Both the position numbers and the translations under genes were made by a program. From Bacillota bacterium (GTDB lineage: Bacteria > Bacillota > Clostridia > Lachnospirales > Lachnospiraceae), in NCBI GenBank assembly GCA_030526045.1, contig JAUNDN010000001.1, positions 77,073 through 141,072 of the forward strand: a stretch of 64,000 nucleotides of DNA. The letters run 5' to 3'. Below, piece by piece: positions 1-8,081 of this stretch (position 1 is its first letter; each line of letters begins with the position of its first letter). The notes below the pieces were generated by a model that was not told the DNA's origin, ran no database searches, and was given only the letters and a program-made list of their open reading frames with translations.

Positions 1-213
1 AATGCTCTTTTTCAGCTCGCTTACTTCCCACTCAATCTCCTGTTTCACATCCTCCTTCGCAAACAATTGAAACAGTGGATCGCTGATGCGGAGAATCAGA
101 ATAATTCCCACCAGTATTCTGACATATTTCATATAAGCATTTCCCGGAACAAAGCAGAGAATTCCCTGAACGATAATCATAAATATGCAGATTTCCTTCA
201 TAATAGAAATCAT
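1..213 (-). CDS. spoIIIAF: Stage III sporulation protein AF, partial (3' end outside window)
   Basis: Last visible gene of the spoIIIA operon, cut by the window edge; the first 71 codons are present. The start ATG at 213 follows an AGGAGG ribosome-binding site (221-226) that overlaps the end of spoIIIAE. The visible N-terminus (MISIMKEICIFMIIVQ...) is hydrophobic, with two membrane segments (about residues 5-20 and 30-47) and then a charged stretch (KEDVKQEIEWE). That matches SpoIIIAF, whose soluble ring-forming domain follows two membrane helices. It belongs to the mother-cell side of the SpoIIIA-SpoIIQ channel around the forespore. Position after spoIIIAE supports the call strongly. Confidence 0.88.
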   Translation of the reverse strand, partial: MISIMKEICIFMIIVQGILCFVPGNAYMKYVRILVGIILILRISDPLFQLFAKEDVKQEIEWEVSELKKSI

Positions 214-224
214 TCTCTTTCCTC

Positions 225-1409
225 CTACGATGATACTGCATAAGCAACCACTGCAATCACAATGAGAAAAAGCGCTACGGCTGTAAGCACACACCTTAAC
301 AGTAAGAAGCAGCCCTCTCCGACTCTGTCCACACAGCCTGAAATTCTTTTGTCACTGACGATTCCGGTTACCGCTGCCCCCAGCTTCATGGTCATTGTTA
401 TGATCAGTATCTGAACCACAGGTGCCAGGCAGATCCCCAAAAGCAGCACCAGCAGCAATACCCCCATACTGTTTTTAATCAGGACAGCTGCCCCCAGTAC
501 CAGCTCGGTAACACCTTCCGCGATCCCGCCGATTCCCGGAATTGCAGACACTGCCTTCCTGACCGCAGATATCTTCAGCCTGTCCAATACCGGCACAATT
601 ACTGCCTGAACAAGACTCAAGCCGGTAACTGCCCCTAAGGAAAGCTTTAATGCCATGACAATTCCTTTTCGGATAAAATCAAGAAGCAGGGAAAGCTTTT
701 CCTCTACCCAGATTCCGTTCAGCAGAGCAAGCAGTACATAGCTGCAAATAAGCGGGATCAGTACCGTGCTAAGAAAGCTTTCGACCAGATAAGCTACGAT
801 CAGCATCAGCTCATAATAAAACATCGCCGTTGTCGGACCCTGGGCAGTTCCCACCACCACAAAATAGGTAGGGATAAACATTTTAATAAACAACACAATA
901 TTTTCTACTGCACCCAATGCGATTTCAGAAACGGAACTGAAAATTCCGGTTGTCAGAACCATCAGAAACAAATACAGAAAGTAAAACCCGGCCTGTGAAA
1001 TCTGCTGTCCTGCAAACAAATCGGAAAACCCGGAAAAGAGCGCTGAAACAACACCCAAGATCAGTACAGTAAGAAAAACCTGCCTGATATTCATTAGTTC
1101 TCCCCTGATATATCCAGTAATCCCATCGCCTAATTTCCTTAATGCCTCCGTTACTCTACCCTCCACGATCAACCGGAAGGTCTCTCCGGTATTGATCTCA
1201 AATTCCGGGAAAAGCTCCTTCATTTTGGCATCTATATGATTCAGTTCAAGTGAATCCGTCCAAAGCTCCACATACTCCTGTATCATCGAATCCTCCGTCA
1301 TAGCTTCTCCGGGCTCCTTTGCAAGCACCGGCATTTTGCACAGCATAAAAGCGCAAAAAATACCCGCAATGATATATAGCAATTTTCTCTCCGATTTGAT
1401 CATATTCAC
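225..1409 (-). CDS. spoIIIAE: Stage III sporulation protein AE
   Basis: 394 residues, the usual family length. It starts with a signal-like hydrophobic segment (about residues 10-30, ending near VLAKEPGEA), then a soluble stretch to about residue 105, and then many membrane helices to the C-terminus. SpoIIIAE is the polytopic membrane component of the mother-cell feeding-tube complex that keeps the engulfed forespore alive and sigma-G active. It sits 2 nt downstream of spoIIIAD, and the spoIIIAF ribosome-binding site overlaps its end, so the genes are cotranscribed and probably translationally coupled. Confidence 0.95.
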   Translation of the reverse strand: MNMIKSERKLLYIIAGIFCAFMLCKMPVLAKEPGEAMTEDSMIQEYVELWTDSLELNHIDAKMKELFPEFEINTGETFRLIVEGRVTEALRKLGDGITGYIRGELMNIRQVFLTVLILGVVSALFSGFSDLFAGQQISQAGFYFLYLFLMVLTTGIFSSVSEIALGAVENIVLFIKMFIPTYFVVVGTAQGPTTAMFYYELMLIVAYLVESFLSTVLIPLICSYVLLALLNGIWVEEKLSLLLDFIRKGIVMALKLSLGAVTGLSLVQAVIVPVLDRLKISAVRKAVSAIPGIGGIAEGVTELVLGAAVLIKNSMGVLLLVLLLGICLAPVVQILIITMTMKLGAAVTGIVSDKRISGCVDRVGEGCFLLLRCVLTAVALFLIVIAVVAYAVSS

Positions 1410-1411
1410 CC

Positions 1412-1798
1412 CTATCCTGCTATTGCGTTGATATTTTCAACAACTGCCACCAAAACAGGAATTCCCATCAGCAGAACAGACAGTTTGCCGAAGGTTTCAA
1501 TCTGACCGGCCACCGCACCATATCCTGCATCCTTGCAGATGGATGCGCAAAACTCGCATACATAAGTTATTCCGACCGCCTTAAACAGAAATCCCAGATA
1601 GCTTCCGCTGCCGCTAAGATAGCGCTCAAGCTCTTTTACCCTGTCAAGCAGTACCTTCAACCCGCTCAGCGAAAAAGTGAAAATAACAAGACAAATTGCC
1701 GCACCGATATAGAGTCCGTATTCTGCTTTACCCGACTTAAACTGAAGCGCAAGCATCACCCCTGCCACTCCCAAAACACCGATCTTAACAACTTCCAT
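1412..1798 (-). CDS. spoIIIAD: Stage III sporulation protein AD
   Basis: 128-residue integral membrane protein with about four hydrophobic segments and little else. Length, hydrophobicity pattern and position between spoIIIAC and spoIIIAE identify it. SpoIIIAC and SpoIIIAD are small, related membrane proteins of the SpoIIIA-SpoIIQ complex in the mother-cell-derived outer forespore membrane. The gene ends 2 nt before spoIIIAE begins, typical of tight operon packing. Confidence 0.93.
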   Translation of the reverse strand: MEVVKIGVLGVAGVMLALQFKSGKAEYGLYIGAAICLVIFTFSLSGLKVLLDRVKELERYLSGSGSYLGFLFKAVGITYVCEFCASICKDAGYGAVAGQIETFGKLSVLLMGIPVLVAVVENINAIAG

Positions 1799-1819
1799 GT
1801 TTCCTCCGTTCCATATCTG

Positions 1820-2014
1820 TTACATGCTAAAGAGATCCTGTATCATAACAAATAAATCATAGATATAAGGCAGCACCCATGTCAGGACCAGAATGAGTCC
1901 CGCTAGGCTGATCAGGAAAGCGTGTTCTTCCCTTCCGCTGTGTTTTAAAATCTGACTTAGAATGGTCACCAGAATTCCTACCGCAGCTATTTTAAAAATC
2001 AGACTTATCCCCAT
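1820..2014 (-). CDS. spoIIIAC: Stage III sporulation protein AC
   Basis: 64-residue protein with two membrane helices (about residues 5-20 and 33-60), the standard size for SpoIIIAC. It starts MGISLIFKIAAVGIL, like family members. The gene lies 19 nt downstream of spoIIIAB in the operon. It is a small membrane subunit of the sporulation channel complex. Confidence 0.93.
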   Translation of the reverse strand: MGISLIFKIAAVGILVTILSQILKHSGREEHAFLISLAGLILVLTWVLPYIYDLFVMIQDLFSM

Positions 2015-2033
2015 ATTTCCTCCATTATCTTGC

Positions 2034-2552
2034 TTACAGCAGTAGTATCGTCACCAGAATCCCCCCTGCCAGTCCAAGACTCATAACCATTTTATTTTTA
2101 CTCTTCTGCTCCGCCTCCAGCTCCGTAATTCTTTGAATCACTGCCCTCAGCAGCTCATCCAGAGCACCTGCCTGTGCATTTTCCTTCATAAACCCCAGAC
2201 AGGAGGGAAAGTCGAGCAGAAGCCTCCATTCCTGCCTGTGCAACGGTGTCCTAAAAAGGATTTTTTCCATTTGTTCCTTCCAGATCAGCGGAAATTCCGT
2301 TTCTCCTTTCTTTTGTTCCCAATAGATTTCGCGAAATGCCTCTGCAAAAACAATTTCCTTGTTTTCCGCGATTCGAAGCAGTGCCTCCGGAATGGTTATT
2401 CTCTGATAAGAAATATAATATTTCATATCCTCATATATTTTTCGTATCTGTTTTAGCAGCAAAAGCCGGTGCTTCTGCTCCCTGCACCAGGCATTTGCAC
2501 TCCCCACACATCCGGTAAGCACCAGAATACACCCTGCCAGTTTAACCAACAT
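2034..2552 (-). CDS. spoIIIAB: Stage III sporulation protein AB
   Basis: 172 residues, usual length. An N-terminal hydrophobic segment (residues 3-20) is followed by a long helical soluble region and a C-terminal hydrophobic segment (MSLGLAGGILVTILLL). This two-helix-anchored architecture, related in fold to type II/IV secretion F proteins, is typical of SpoIIIAB. The start overlaps the end of spoIIIAA by 11 nt, suggesting coupling to the ATPase it is thought to work with. Confidence 0.93.
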   Translation of the reverse strand: MLVKLAGCILVLTGCVGSANAWCREQKHRLLLLKQIRKIYEDMKYYISYQRITIPEALLRIAENKEIVFAEAFREIYWEQKKGETEFPLIWKEQMEKILFRTPLHRQEWRLLLDFPSCLGFMKENAQAGALDELLRAVIQRITELEAEQKSKNKMVMSLGLAGGILVTILLL

Positions 2553-3534
2553 TGTTTTTTGCCTCCGGAAACAGTCGTTTCCCGCTTTCGTTTAAGATTT
2601 CCCGAATGCGGCATACTCCGTTTTTCTTTTCCAGGAAAATATATCTTTCAAAAAAATCCTCCGGTTTATACTGTATTCCTTCCTTTTCCGGGCTTCCGGA
2701 ATTCAAATGTCTTCTTACATCCTTCATGGAGTTCCCATGCATAGTTGCCAGCATGCTGCTTCCGCACTGAAGCACCTGATAGACAGCCCGCATGTCCTCA
2801 TATCCGCCAATCTCATCCACTGCCACAACGGAAGGTGCCATCGACCGCATCAGAAGCATCATTCCCTGTATCTTCGGGCAACCGTCCATTACATCCGTAC
2901 GCATTCCGACATGATTCTGGGGAATTCCCATGAAGCTTCCTGCAATTTCAGAACGCTCATCTACCACGCCCACCTGTCGTCCTCCTCCGTTTGCGTTTCC
3001 TTCGGAGACCTGCCTGATCATATCCCGCAGCATGGTGGTTTTGCCACACCCGGGGGGTGATACCAGCAGTGTATTCAGGAACCTGTCCCTTTCATATAAG
3101 TACGGCATAGCTTCATCTGCTACACCAATCATTTCATGCGATATACGGATATTCATGAAACGGATATGGTTGATATTCCTGACACTCCCGTCTTCACTAA
3201 GCACAACCTGCCCCGCCATTCCGATCCTATGACCTCCCTGAATGGTCAGGAAGCCCTGCCGTATTTCATTTTCAAATGCATACATGGAATAATGACATAC
3301 ATTTTTAATGATTTCTTCCATTTCACGTTCTGTTATGTACCACGCGTCCTGACAGTTTACACTGACATTCCCCCGACAGGATAAGAAAAATTCCTCTCCG
3401 GAAATCATAAACCGTACCGGCTGACCTGTTCCGAGTCGGATTTCCTGAAGTTTGTCCGCTTTTTGAAGCGGTCTTTCCCACCTTGTCCGCATATAGTCCG
3501 GAAATATCCTTAAAATCTCTTCCTGTTTTGTCAT
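2542..3534 (-). CDS. spoIIIAA: Stage III sporulation protein AA, secretion-type ATPase
   Basis: Cytoplasmic ATPase of the SpoIIIA complex, related to the GspE/PilT/VirB11 secretion ATPases. It has a Walker A motif (SPPGCGKTT, about residues 160-167) and a Walker B-type segment (VVAVDEIGG, about 236-243). The frame is open to a GTG at 3543, but the AAGAGG site at 3543-3548 is correctly spaced for the ATG at 3534, giving 330 residues starting MTKQEEILRIF. It is the first gene of the operon and begins just after the pnp terminator. Confidence 0.93.
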   Translation of the reverse strand: MTKQEEILRIFPDYMRTRWERPLQKADKLQEIRLGTGQPVRFMISGEEFFLSCRGNVSVNCQDAWYITEREMEEIIKNVCHYSMYAFENEIRQGFLTIQGGHRIGMAGQVVLSEDGSVRNINHIRFMNIRISHEMIGVADEAMPYLYERDRFLNTLLVSPPGCGKTTMLRDMIRQVSEGNANGGGRQVGVVDERSEIAGSFMGIPQNHVGMRTDVMDGCPKIQGMMLLMRSMAPSVVAVDEIGGYEDMRAVYQVLQCGSSMLATMHGNSMKDVRRHLNSGSPEKEGIQYKPEDFFERYIFLEKKNGVCRIREILNESGKRLFPEAKNNVG

Positions 3535-3553
3535 CAAATTCACCTCTTAACCA

Positions 3554-3579
3554 AATATATGTGAATCTGTCCAAGTTAT
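3554..3579 (-). promoter_or_regulatory. Possible sigma-E promoter of the spoIIIA operon
   Basis: On the minus strand, ATAA (3576-3579) lies 14 nt before CATATATT (3554-3561), resembling the sigma-E pattern expected for spoIIIA. The predicted transcription start would fall almost on the ribosome-binding site, leaving a very short leader, so this is a weak call. Confidence 0.35.
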
Positions 3580-3593
3580 GCACGAAAAAGGGG

Positions 3594-3627
3594 CGAAAAA
3601 AAAGGCAGAGCCAAATGCTCTGCCTTT
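3594..3627 (-). terminator. Rho-independent terminator after pnp
   Basis: An 11-bp perfect stem (3601-3611 with 3617-3627) has a 5-nt loop and, on the minus strand, a run of eight T reaching 3596. It begins 18 nt past the pnp stop and separates rpsO-pnp from the sporulation operon. Confidence 0.9.
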
Positions 3628-3645
3628 CTTATCATTTTATTGTGA

Positions 3646-5736
3646 TTACTGCTGTGCAACGTCCTTCATGGAGAAGCTCATTCTTCCCATCTTGTCCTTG
3701 CCGAGGCATACAACGGTTACCTTGTCTCCAAGCGTAAGCACATCTTCAACGCGATTGATTCTTTCCTTCGCAATCTTGGAAATGTGAACCATTCCCTCTT
3801 TGCCGGGAGCGAATTCCACAAAAGCACCGAATTCCTTAATACTTACAACAATTCCCTTGAAAATCTGACCTTCCTGATAATCGGTCACAATTGTCTTAAT
3901 GTATTCCACAGCCTTATCCATCATGGCTGCATCTGTGCCGCATACGGATACCATACCATCATCGGTAATATCGATCTTAACACCGGTACGTGCAATAATC
4001 TCATTAATTGTCTTACCGCGCTGACCAACAACATCACCAATCTTTTCAGGATCAATCTGAAGAGAAATGATCTTTGGTGCATAAGGTCCGACCTCAGGTC
4101 TGGGCTGCGCAATCGCCTTCTTCATGCAATTATCCATAATGAACAATCTTGCTTCACGGCATCTTGCAATCGCACCTTCAACGATCGGTCTTGTCAGACC
4201 GTGAATCTTAATATCCATCTGAATTGCGGTAATACCCTCTGTTGTACCGGTTACCTTAAAGTCCATATCTCCAAAGAAGTCTTCAAGACCCTGGATATCG
4301 GTAAGCAGAACAAAATCATCATCTGTGTCGCCTGTAACCAGACCACAGGAAATACCTGCTACCATCTTCTTGATCGGTACACCGGCTGCCATCAGTGACA
4401 TACAGGATGCACAGGTGGATGCCATAGAGGTGGAGCCGTTAGATTCAAAGGTTTCTGAAACCGTACGGATTGCATAGGGGAATTCCTCTTCAGAGGGAAG
4501 TACAGGAATCAGTGCTCTCTCTGCCAATGCTCCGTGACCGATCTCTCTTCTTCCGGGTCCTCTTGAAGGCTTTGTCTCACCTACAGAGTAGGACGGGAAA
4601 TTATAATGATGCATATAGCGCTTGCTTACTTCATTTTCATCAAGTCCGTCAATTCTCTGCTGTTCTGAAAGCGGTGCCAGCGTACAAACGTTACAGATCT
4701 GAGTCTGTCCACGGGTGAACATTGCAGAACCGTGTACTCTGGGAATAATATCTACTTCTGCAGCAAGCGGGCGGATCTGTGTGATCTCACGACCGTCGGG
4801 ACGCTTGTGATCCTTCAAAATCATCTTGCGAACCGTCTTCTTCTCATACTGGTAAATAGCTTCATCAAGTACCGCAAGCCATTCTTCATTCTCAGCAAAC
4901 GCCTCTTCCAGTTTTGCTGTGATATTCTTGATATTCTCTTCACGAACCTGCTTTTCATCCGTGAAAACCGCCTCCTCCATCTGCGCGGGCGGTACAATTT
5001 CCTTCATAGCCGCAAACAGCTCTTCAGGAACTGCACAGCTTGTATACTCGTGCTTAGCCTTTCCCACTTCGGCTACGATCTGATTGATGAAGGCAATGAT
5101 CGTCTGATTGATCTCATGTGCTTTATAAATTGCCTCGATCATGGTTGCTTCTGGAATTTCATTGGCACCTGCTTCGATCATGATTACCTTTTCGGAAGTG
5201 GAAGCAACCGTCAGGTTCAGATCGCCGTTCTTCCACTGTTCCTGGGAAGGATTTACAACGAGTTCACCGTCTACCATTCCCATCTGCGTCATCGCACAGG
5301 GTCCGTCAAAGGGAATATCGGAAATGCAGGTTGCGATAGCTGCACCGAGCATAGCCACCAGTTCAGGACGGCATTCCGGATCAACGCTCATAACCATATT
5401 GTTCAAGGTAACGTCATTTCTGTAATCCTTAGGAAACAAGGGACGCATCGGTCTGTCAATAACACGGCTTGTGAGAATTGCATTCTCGGAAGCCTTTCCC
5501 TCTCTTTTATTAAATCCGCCGGGAATCTTTCCGACCGCATATAGCTTTTCTTCATACTCTACACTGAGAGGGAAGAAATCGATCCCCTCACGAGGCTTGT
5601 CTGATGCTGTTGCGGTGGACAGCACTGTGGTGTCACCGTAATGCATAAATGCACATCCGTTTGCCTGCTTACCCACTCTGTTTACATCAACACTGAGGGT
5701 ACGTCCTGCAAGTTCCATTGAAAATGTCTTGTACAT
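3646..5736 (-). CDS. pnp: Polyribonucleotide nucleotidyltransferase (PNPase)
   Basis: 696 residues, normal for PNPase, the 3'-to-5' phosphorolytic exoribonuclease of mRNA decay. Domain order is complete: first RNase PH domain, helical linker, second RNase PH domain with conserved GHGALAERAL and SNGSTSMAS segments, then a KH domain (GKTINEII region, about 555-610) and an S1 domain (GIVVSIKEFGAFVEF, about 620-690). The start ATG at 5736 is preceded by AAGGAGAGAG. It lies downstream of rpsO, the common bacterial arrangement. A short leader ORF sits upstream of the start. Confidence 0.97.
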   Translation of the reverse strand: MYKTFSMELAGRTLSVDVNRVGKQANGCAFMHYGDTTVLSTATASDKPREGIDFFPLSVEYEEKLYAVGKIPGGFNKREGKASENAILTSRVIDRPMRPLFPKDYRNDVTLNNMVMSVDPECRPELVAMLGAAIATCISDIPFDGPCAMTQMGMVDGELVVNPSQEQWKNGDLNLTVASTSEKVIMIEAGANEIPEATMIEAIYKAHEINQTIIAFINQIVAEVGKAKHEYTSCAVPEELFAAMKEIVPPAQMEEAVFTDEKQVREENIKNITAKLEEAFAENEEWLAVLDEAIYQYEKKTVRKMILKDHKRPDGREITQIRPLAAEVDIIPRVHGSAMFTRGQTQICNVCTLAPLSEQQRIDGLDENEVSKRYMHHYNFPSYSVGETKPSRGPGRREIGHGALAERALIPVLPSEEEFPYAIRTVSETFESNGSTSMASTCASCMSLMAAGVPIKKMVAGISCGLVTGDTDDDFVLLTDIQGLEDFFGDMDFKVTGTTEGITAIQMDIKIHGLTRPIVEGAIARCREARLFIMDNCMKKAIAQPRPEVGPYAPKIISLQIDPEKIGDVVGQRGKTINEIIARTGVKIDITDDGMVSVCGTDAAMMDKAVEYIKTIVTDYQEGQIFKGIVVSIKEFGAFVEFAPGKEGMVHISKIAKERINRVEDVLTLGDKVTVVCLGKDKMGRMSFSMKDVAQQ

Positions 5737-5762
5737 AATCTCTCTCCTTTTCTTTACATAAT

Positions 5763-5837
5763 CTATAATGTCTGATAAAGGAAACAGCTGCCAACACGAC
5801 GTGGAGCAACAATTCTTCTCCTGTCAAAAAGCAGCAT
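5763..5837 (-). CDS. Possible 24-residue leader peptide upstream of pnp
   Basis: A 25-codon ORF (MLLFDRRRIVAP... ending ...LYQTL) has its ATG at 5837 preceded by GAGGAG (about 5844-5850) at good spacing and ends 26 nt before pnp. It is arginine-rich near the N-terminus. No homology is recognised and it may be chance. The SD-like sequence and its placement in the 280-nt rpsO-pnp spacer are the only support. Confidence 0.25.
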   Translation of the reverse strand: MLLFDRRRIVAPRRVGSCFLYQTL

Positions 5838-5967
5838 AGACTCTCTCCTCATTTTTATCGCAAAAAGCCTATGTTACTTCTTGACACAAACGTCTTGTAT
5901 CTTCCTGAATCCTCTATCAGATCGTTACCAAATGGATTCCTGCCGTGAAAATCTGGTTCCACGATGG

Positions 5968-6007
5968 AATAAAAGGCGGAGTCCGAAACATCGGTATACT
6001 CCGCCTC
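5968..6007 (-). terminator. Terminator or attenuator after rpsO
   Basis: AGGCGGAGT (5974-5982) pairs with ACTCCGCCT (5998-6006). A small inner CCGA/TCGG stem fills the loop, and TTTTATT follows on the minus strand. It lies 13 nt after the rpsO stop and probably limits read-through into pnp. Confidence 0.75.
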
Positions 6008-6019
6008 AAATCACTGTTT

Positions 6020-6286
6020 TTATTTTCTCAGTCCCAGTTTCTCGATCAAAGCACGGTATCTTTCAATGTCCTTTTCCTTCAGGTAATTAAGAAGACCACG
6101 TCTCTGACCTACCATCTTGAACATACCTCTTCTGGAATGGTTATCCTTCGGATGCTCCTTCAGATGCTCAGTAAGCTCCTGAATTCTTGCTGTCAGTACT
6201 GCAACCTGTACCTCAGGTGAACCTGTATCACCTTCACATCTTGCATACTCTTTCATGATTGCTGTTTTCTTTTCCTTAGAAATCAT
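6020..6286 (-). CDS. rpsO: 30S ribosomal protein S15
   Basis: 88 residues, exact family length. The sequence carries the S15 signature around [20 protein letters not shown] and the typical C-terminus [15 protein letters not shown]15 binds the central domain of 16S rRNA early in small-subunit assembly and often represses its own synthesis through its leader. The start at 6286 follows an AAGGAGG site. A consensus-like promoter and a structured 5' leader lie upstream. Confidence 0.98.
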   Translation of the reverse strand: MISKEKKTAIMKEYARCEGDTGSPEVQVAVLTARIQELTEHLKEHPKDNHSRRGMFKMVGQRRGLLNYLKEKDIERYRALIEKLGLRK

Positions 6287-6311
6287 TGTATTTCCTCCTT
6301 ATTTTTCAAAC

Positions 6312-6359
6312 GCCTGCCACCAAGAAACGGTCGGAGTTTCCATACTTCTGAGTGGCGGC
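6312..6359 (-). promoter_or_regulatory. Structured 5' leader of rpsO, candidate S15 autoregulatory element
   Basis: On the transcript, GCC/GGC (6357-6359 with 6312-6314) and CCAC/GTGG (6352-6355 with 6317-6320) form an outer stem, and GAAAC/GTTTC (6336-6340 with 6324-6328) an inner hairpin with a 7-nt loop. It lies between the promoter and the rpsO ribosome-binding site. S15-binding leaders are known in several phyla with unlike folds, so the function is inferred from position only. Confidence 0.45.
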
Positions 6360-6377
6360 TGATTCTCATACTGTTCA

Positions 6378-6406
6378 ATCATAGCACAAACCTTTTGCTA
6401 TGTAAA
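6378..6406 (-). promoter_or_regulatory. Sigma-A promoter of rpsO
   Basis: Minus strand TTTACA (6401-6406), 17-nt spacer, TATGAT (6378-6383). It predicts a leader of about 85 nt containing the structured element. Confidence 0.7.
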
Positions 6407-6556
6407 GCCTATTTTCAACGCTTCCTGAGAATTCTTAATAAATAAACTTATGTATAAACATTCTACATTTTATTGGTAATTTGTCGAAAAATGTGTTATT
6501 CTGGTTTTGGTACTTTCTTACTATACAATAAACCTATTTTCAGGGGGGCAATTACC

Positions 6557-7831
6557 ATGAAATTACGAGGAAAAATCCAATTCATATCACTGTTTCCAAT
6601 CACTCTGATGACAGTGGAATCCATTTTCTTTACCTGGCTTTATCTGCGAGATTACCCCGAGGCACGCGATGTCATGCTAATGCCGCTGTGCAGAATCGGT
6701 CTGATCACACTGGCCATTACTGCCGTAGTGGTCTATTTCGTTGTAAAAAAGCTTGTTGGGGGTATCCATCACGTTTCCGACAGCTTACAGTCTCTTTCCG
6801 ACAGAAACTTAAGTTTTGCCATCAATGAAAAGATTCTGGAGCGTAAAGATGAAACAGGGCTTCTTGCAAGAAACACCAAATCCTTAAATGAAAATCTTGC
6901 CGCAATCATCGATCAGATTACATCAACCTCTGCAGAGCTGAATCACGTTGCCGGCGATTTATCCCAGATGACGGAAAGCACTTCCTCTGTTTCCGAAAAT
7001 CTTGCGTCTGCAATGTCGGATATCGCAAGAGGTGCTGCCGATGAAGCTGCTTCTACACAAACTATTTCAGGCAAAATGTCAATCATCAAAACACTGGCCG
7101 AACAATCCTCTGAAAACACGGATGCCTTCCGTATTCTGATAGAACAGATCAACGCATCCAGCAATCAGGGACAGGCACTTGTTCAAAAGCTGGATGACAA
7201 TTCCGAAATCACCCGATGTGAGATCAACGAAATTGCAGCGCAGACAGAGGCTACCCATCAAGCTTCCCTTGAAATCCAGACTGCTGCAGAATTTATTGCT
7301 TCTATCGCTGAGGAAACAAATCTCCTTGCACTGAATGCCAGCATTGAAGCTGCAAGAGCCGGTGAACAGGGACGTGGGTTTGCCGTTGTCGCTGAACAGA
7401 TTAAGAAGCTAGCCGAGCAGGCAAGCTCCTCCGCACAAAATATTGATGCCGTTATCAAAAATCTTCTTTCCGAATCTGATAAGACCGTGGAATGTATGAA
7501 CCGAGTGCAGGAAATTACCCAAACAGAAAATCATGAGATCAAGGAAACGCACCAGCTGTTTATCACCCTCGGAAATGACATCGCAAAAGCATCAAATGAA
7601 ATACATACGATTTCAAACAATCTAGCTGAGCTCTCTCATGCCGAGAAAGCGATCATGGCAGAAATTGATTCTCTTTCTGCCTCCACCCAGGAGACTGCCG
7701 CCTCCACGGAAGAGATTACCGCTTCCTCCGAGGAACTGACAAGCACCGCAGAAAACCTTGCTTCTCACGGGTTGCAGCTTGCTAACCTCGCTGGCGGGCT
7801 TCAATCCCAGCTCGAGCGGTTCCATATGTAA
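6557..7831 (+). CDS. Methyl-accepting chemotaxis protein with minimal periplasmic part
   Basis: Chemoreceptor of 424 residues. The ATG at 6557 is chosen because AGGGGGGC (6542-6549) precedes it; an upstream in-frame start lacks such a site. Two membrane helices (about 8-29 and 43-63) are separated by only about a dozen residues, so there is no external ligand domain. A HAMP-like linker (about 64-120) leads into the cytoplasmic coiled coil, whose conserved hairpin tip ([20 protein letters not shown]) lies at about 253-272. It should signal through CheA/CheW. The stimulus is unknown and may be internal or membrane-borne. The gene is monocistronic, convergent with the NlpC/P60 gene. Confidence 0.92.
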   Translation: MKLRGKIQFISLFPITLMTVESIFFTWLYLRDYPEARDVMLMPLCRIGLITLAITAVVVYFVVKKLVGGIHHVSDSLQSLSDRNLSFAINEKILERKDETGLLARNTKSLNENLAAIIDQITSTSAELNHVAGDLSQMTESTSSVSENLASAMSDIARGAADEAASTQTISGKMSIIKTLAEQSSENTDAFRILIEQINASSNQGQALVQKLDDNSEITRCEINEIAAQTEATHQASLEIQTAAEFIASIAEETNLLALNASIEAARAGEQGRGFAVVAEQIKKLAEQASSSAQNIDAVIKNLLSESDKTVECMNRVQEITQTENHEIKETHQLFITLGNDIAKASNEIHTISNNLAELSHAEKAIMAEIDSLSASTQETAASTEEITASSEELTSTAENLASHGLQLANLAGGLQSQLERFHM

Positions 7832-7932
7832 CCTCCAGCAAAGGATTGTTTTATAAATCATTTTTAACTGTTTATAGGCATGTAACCCTTAGCAGTGCGG
7901 CTATAAATGATTTCGGCATTTTGCGAACCCAG

Positions 7933-8065
7933 CCGATACAAATGCTTATTACACTGTGCGGATGACTGTCCGAAAAGCCGATGGTGGTATTTATGTGTAA
8001 GGAACACATAAATACCACCATCGGCTTTTCGGACAGTCATCCGCACAGTGGCATTATTGTATCGG
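7933..8065. repeat. Long palindrome: 47-bp perfect inverted repeat with imperfect extension
   Basis: Positions 7952-7998 and 8004-8050 are perfect reverse complements across 47 bp with a 5-nt centre (AAGGA). Beyond a mismatched zone, CCGATACA (7933-7940) again pairs with TGTATCGG (8058-8065). It lies between the convergent chemoreceptor and NlpC/P60 genes, 16 nt after the latter's stop. It could act as a two-way terminator, but the stem is far longer than needed and has no T-run. A mobile or foldback origin is equally possible. Confidence 0.9.
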
Positions 8066-8081
8066 TTGTTCCTACTGTTGA

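Noticed and set aside
4732..5544. Long plus-strand open frames opposite pnp (also opposite carB, purL and infB)
   Set aside because: They are antisense shadows of well-recognised genes and lack start signals and motifs.
7864..8046. 60-codon minus-strand frame through the palindrome
   Set aside because: It is created by the inverted repeat itself, has no ribosome-binding site and no recognisable protein.
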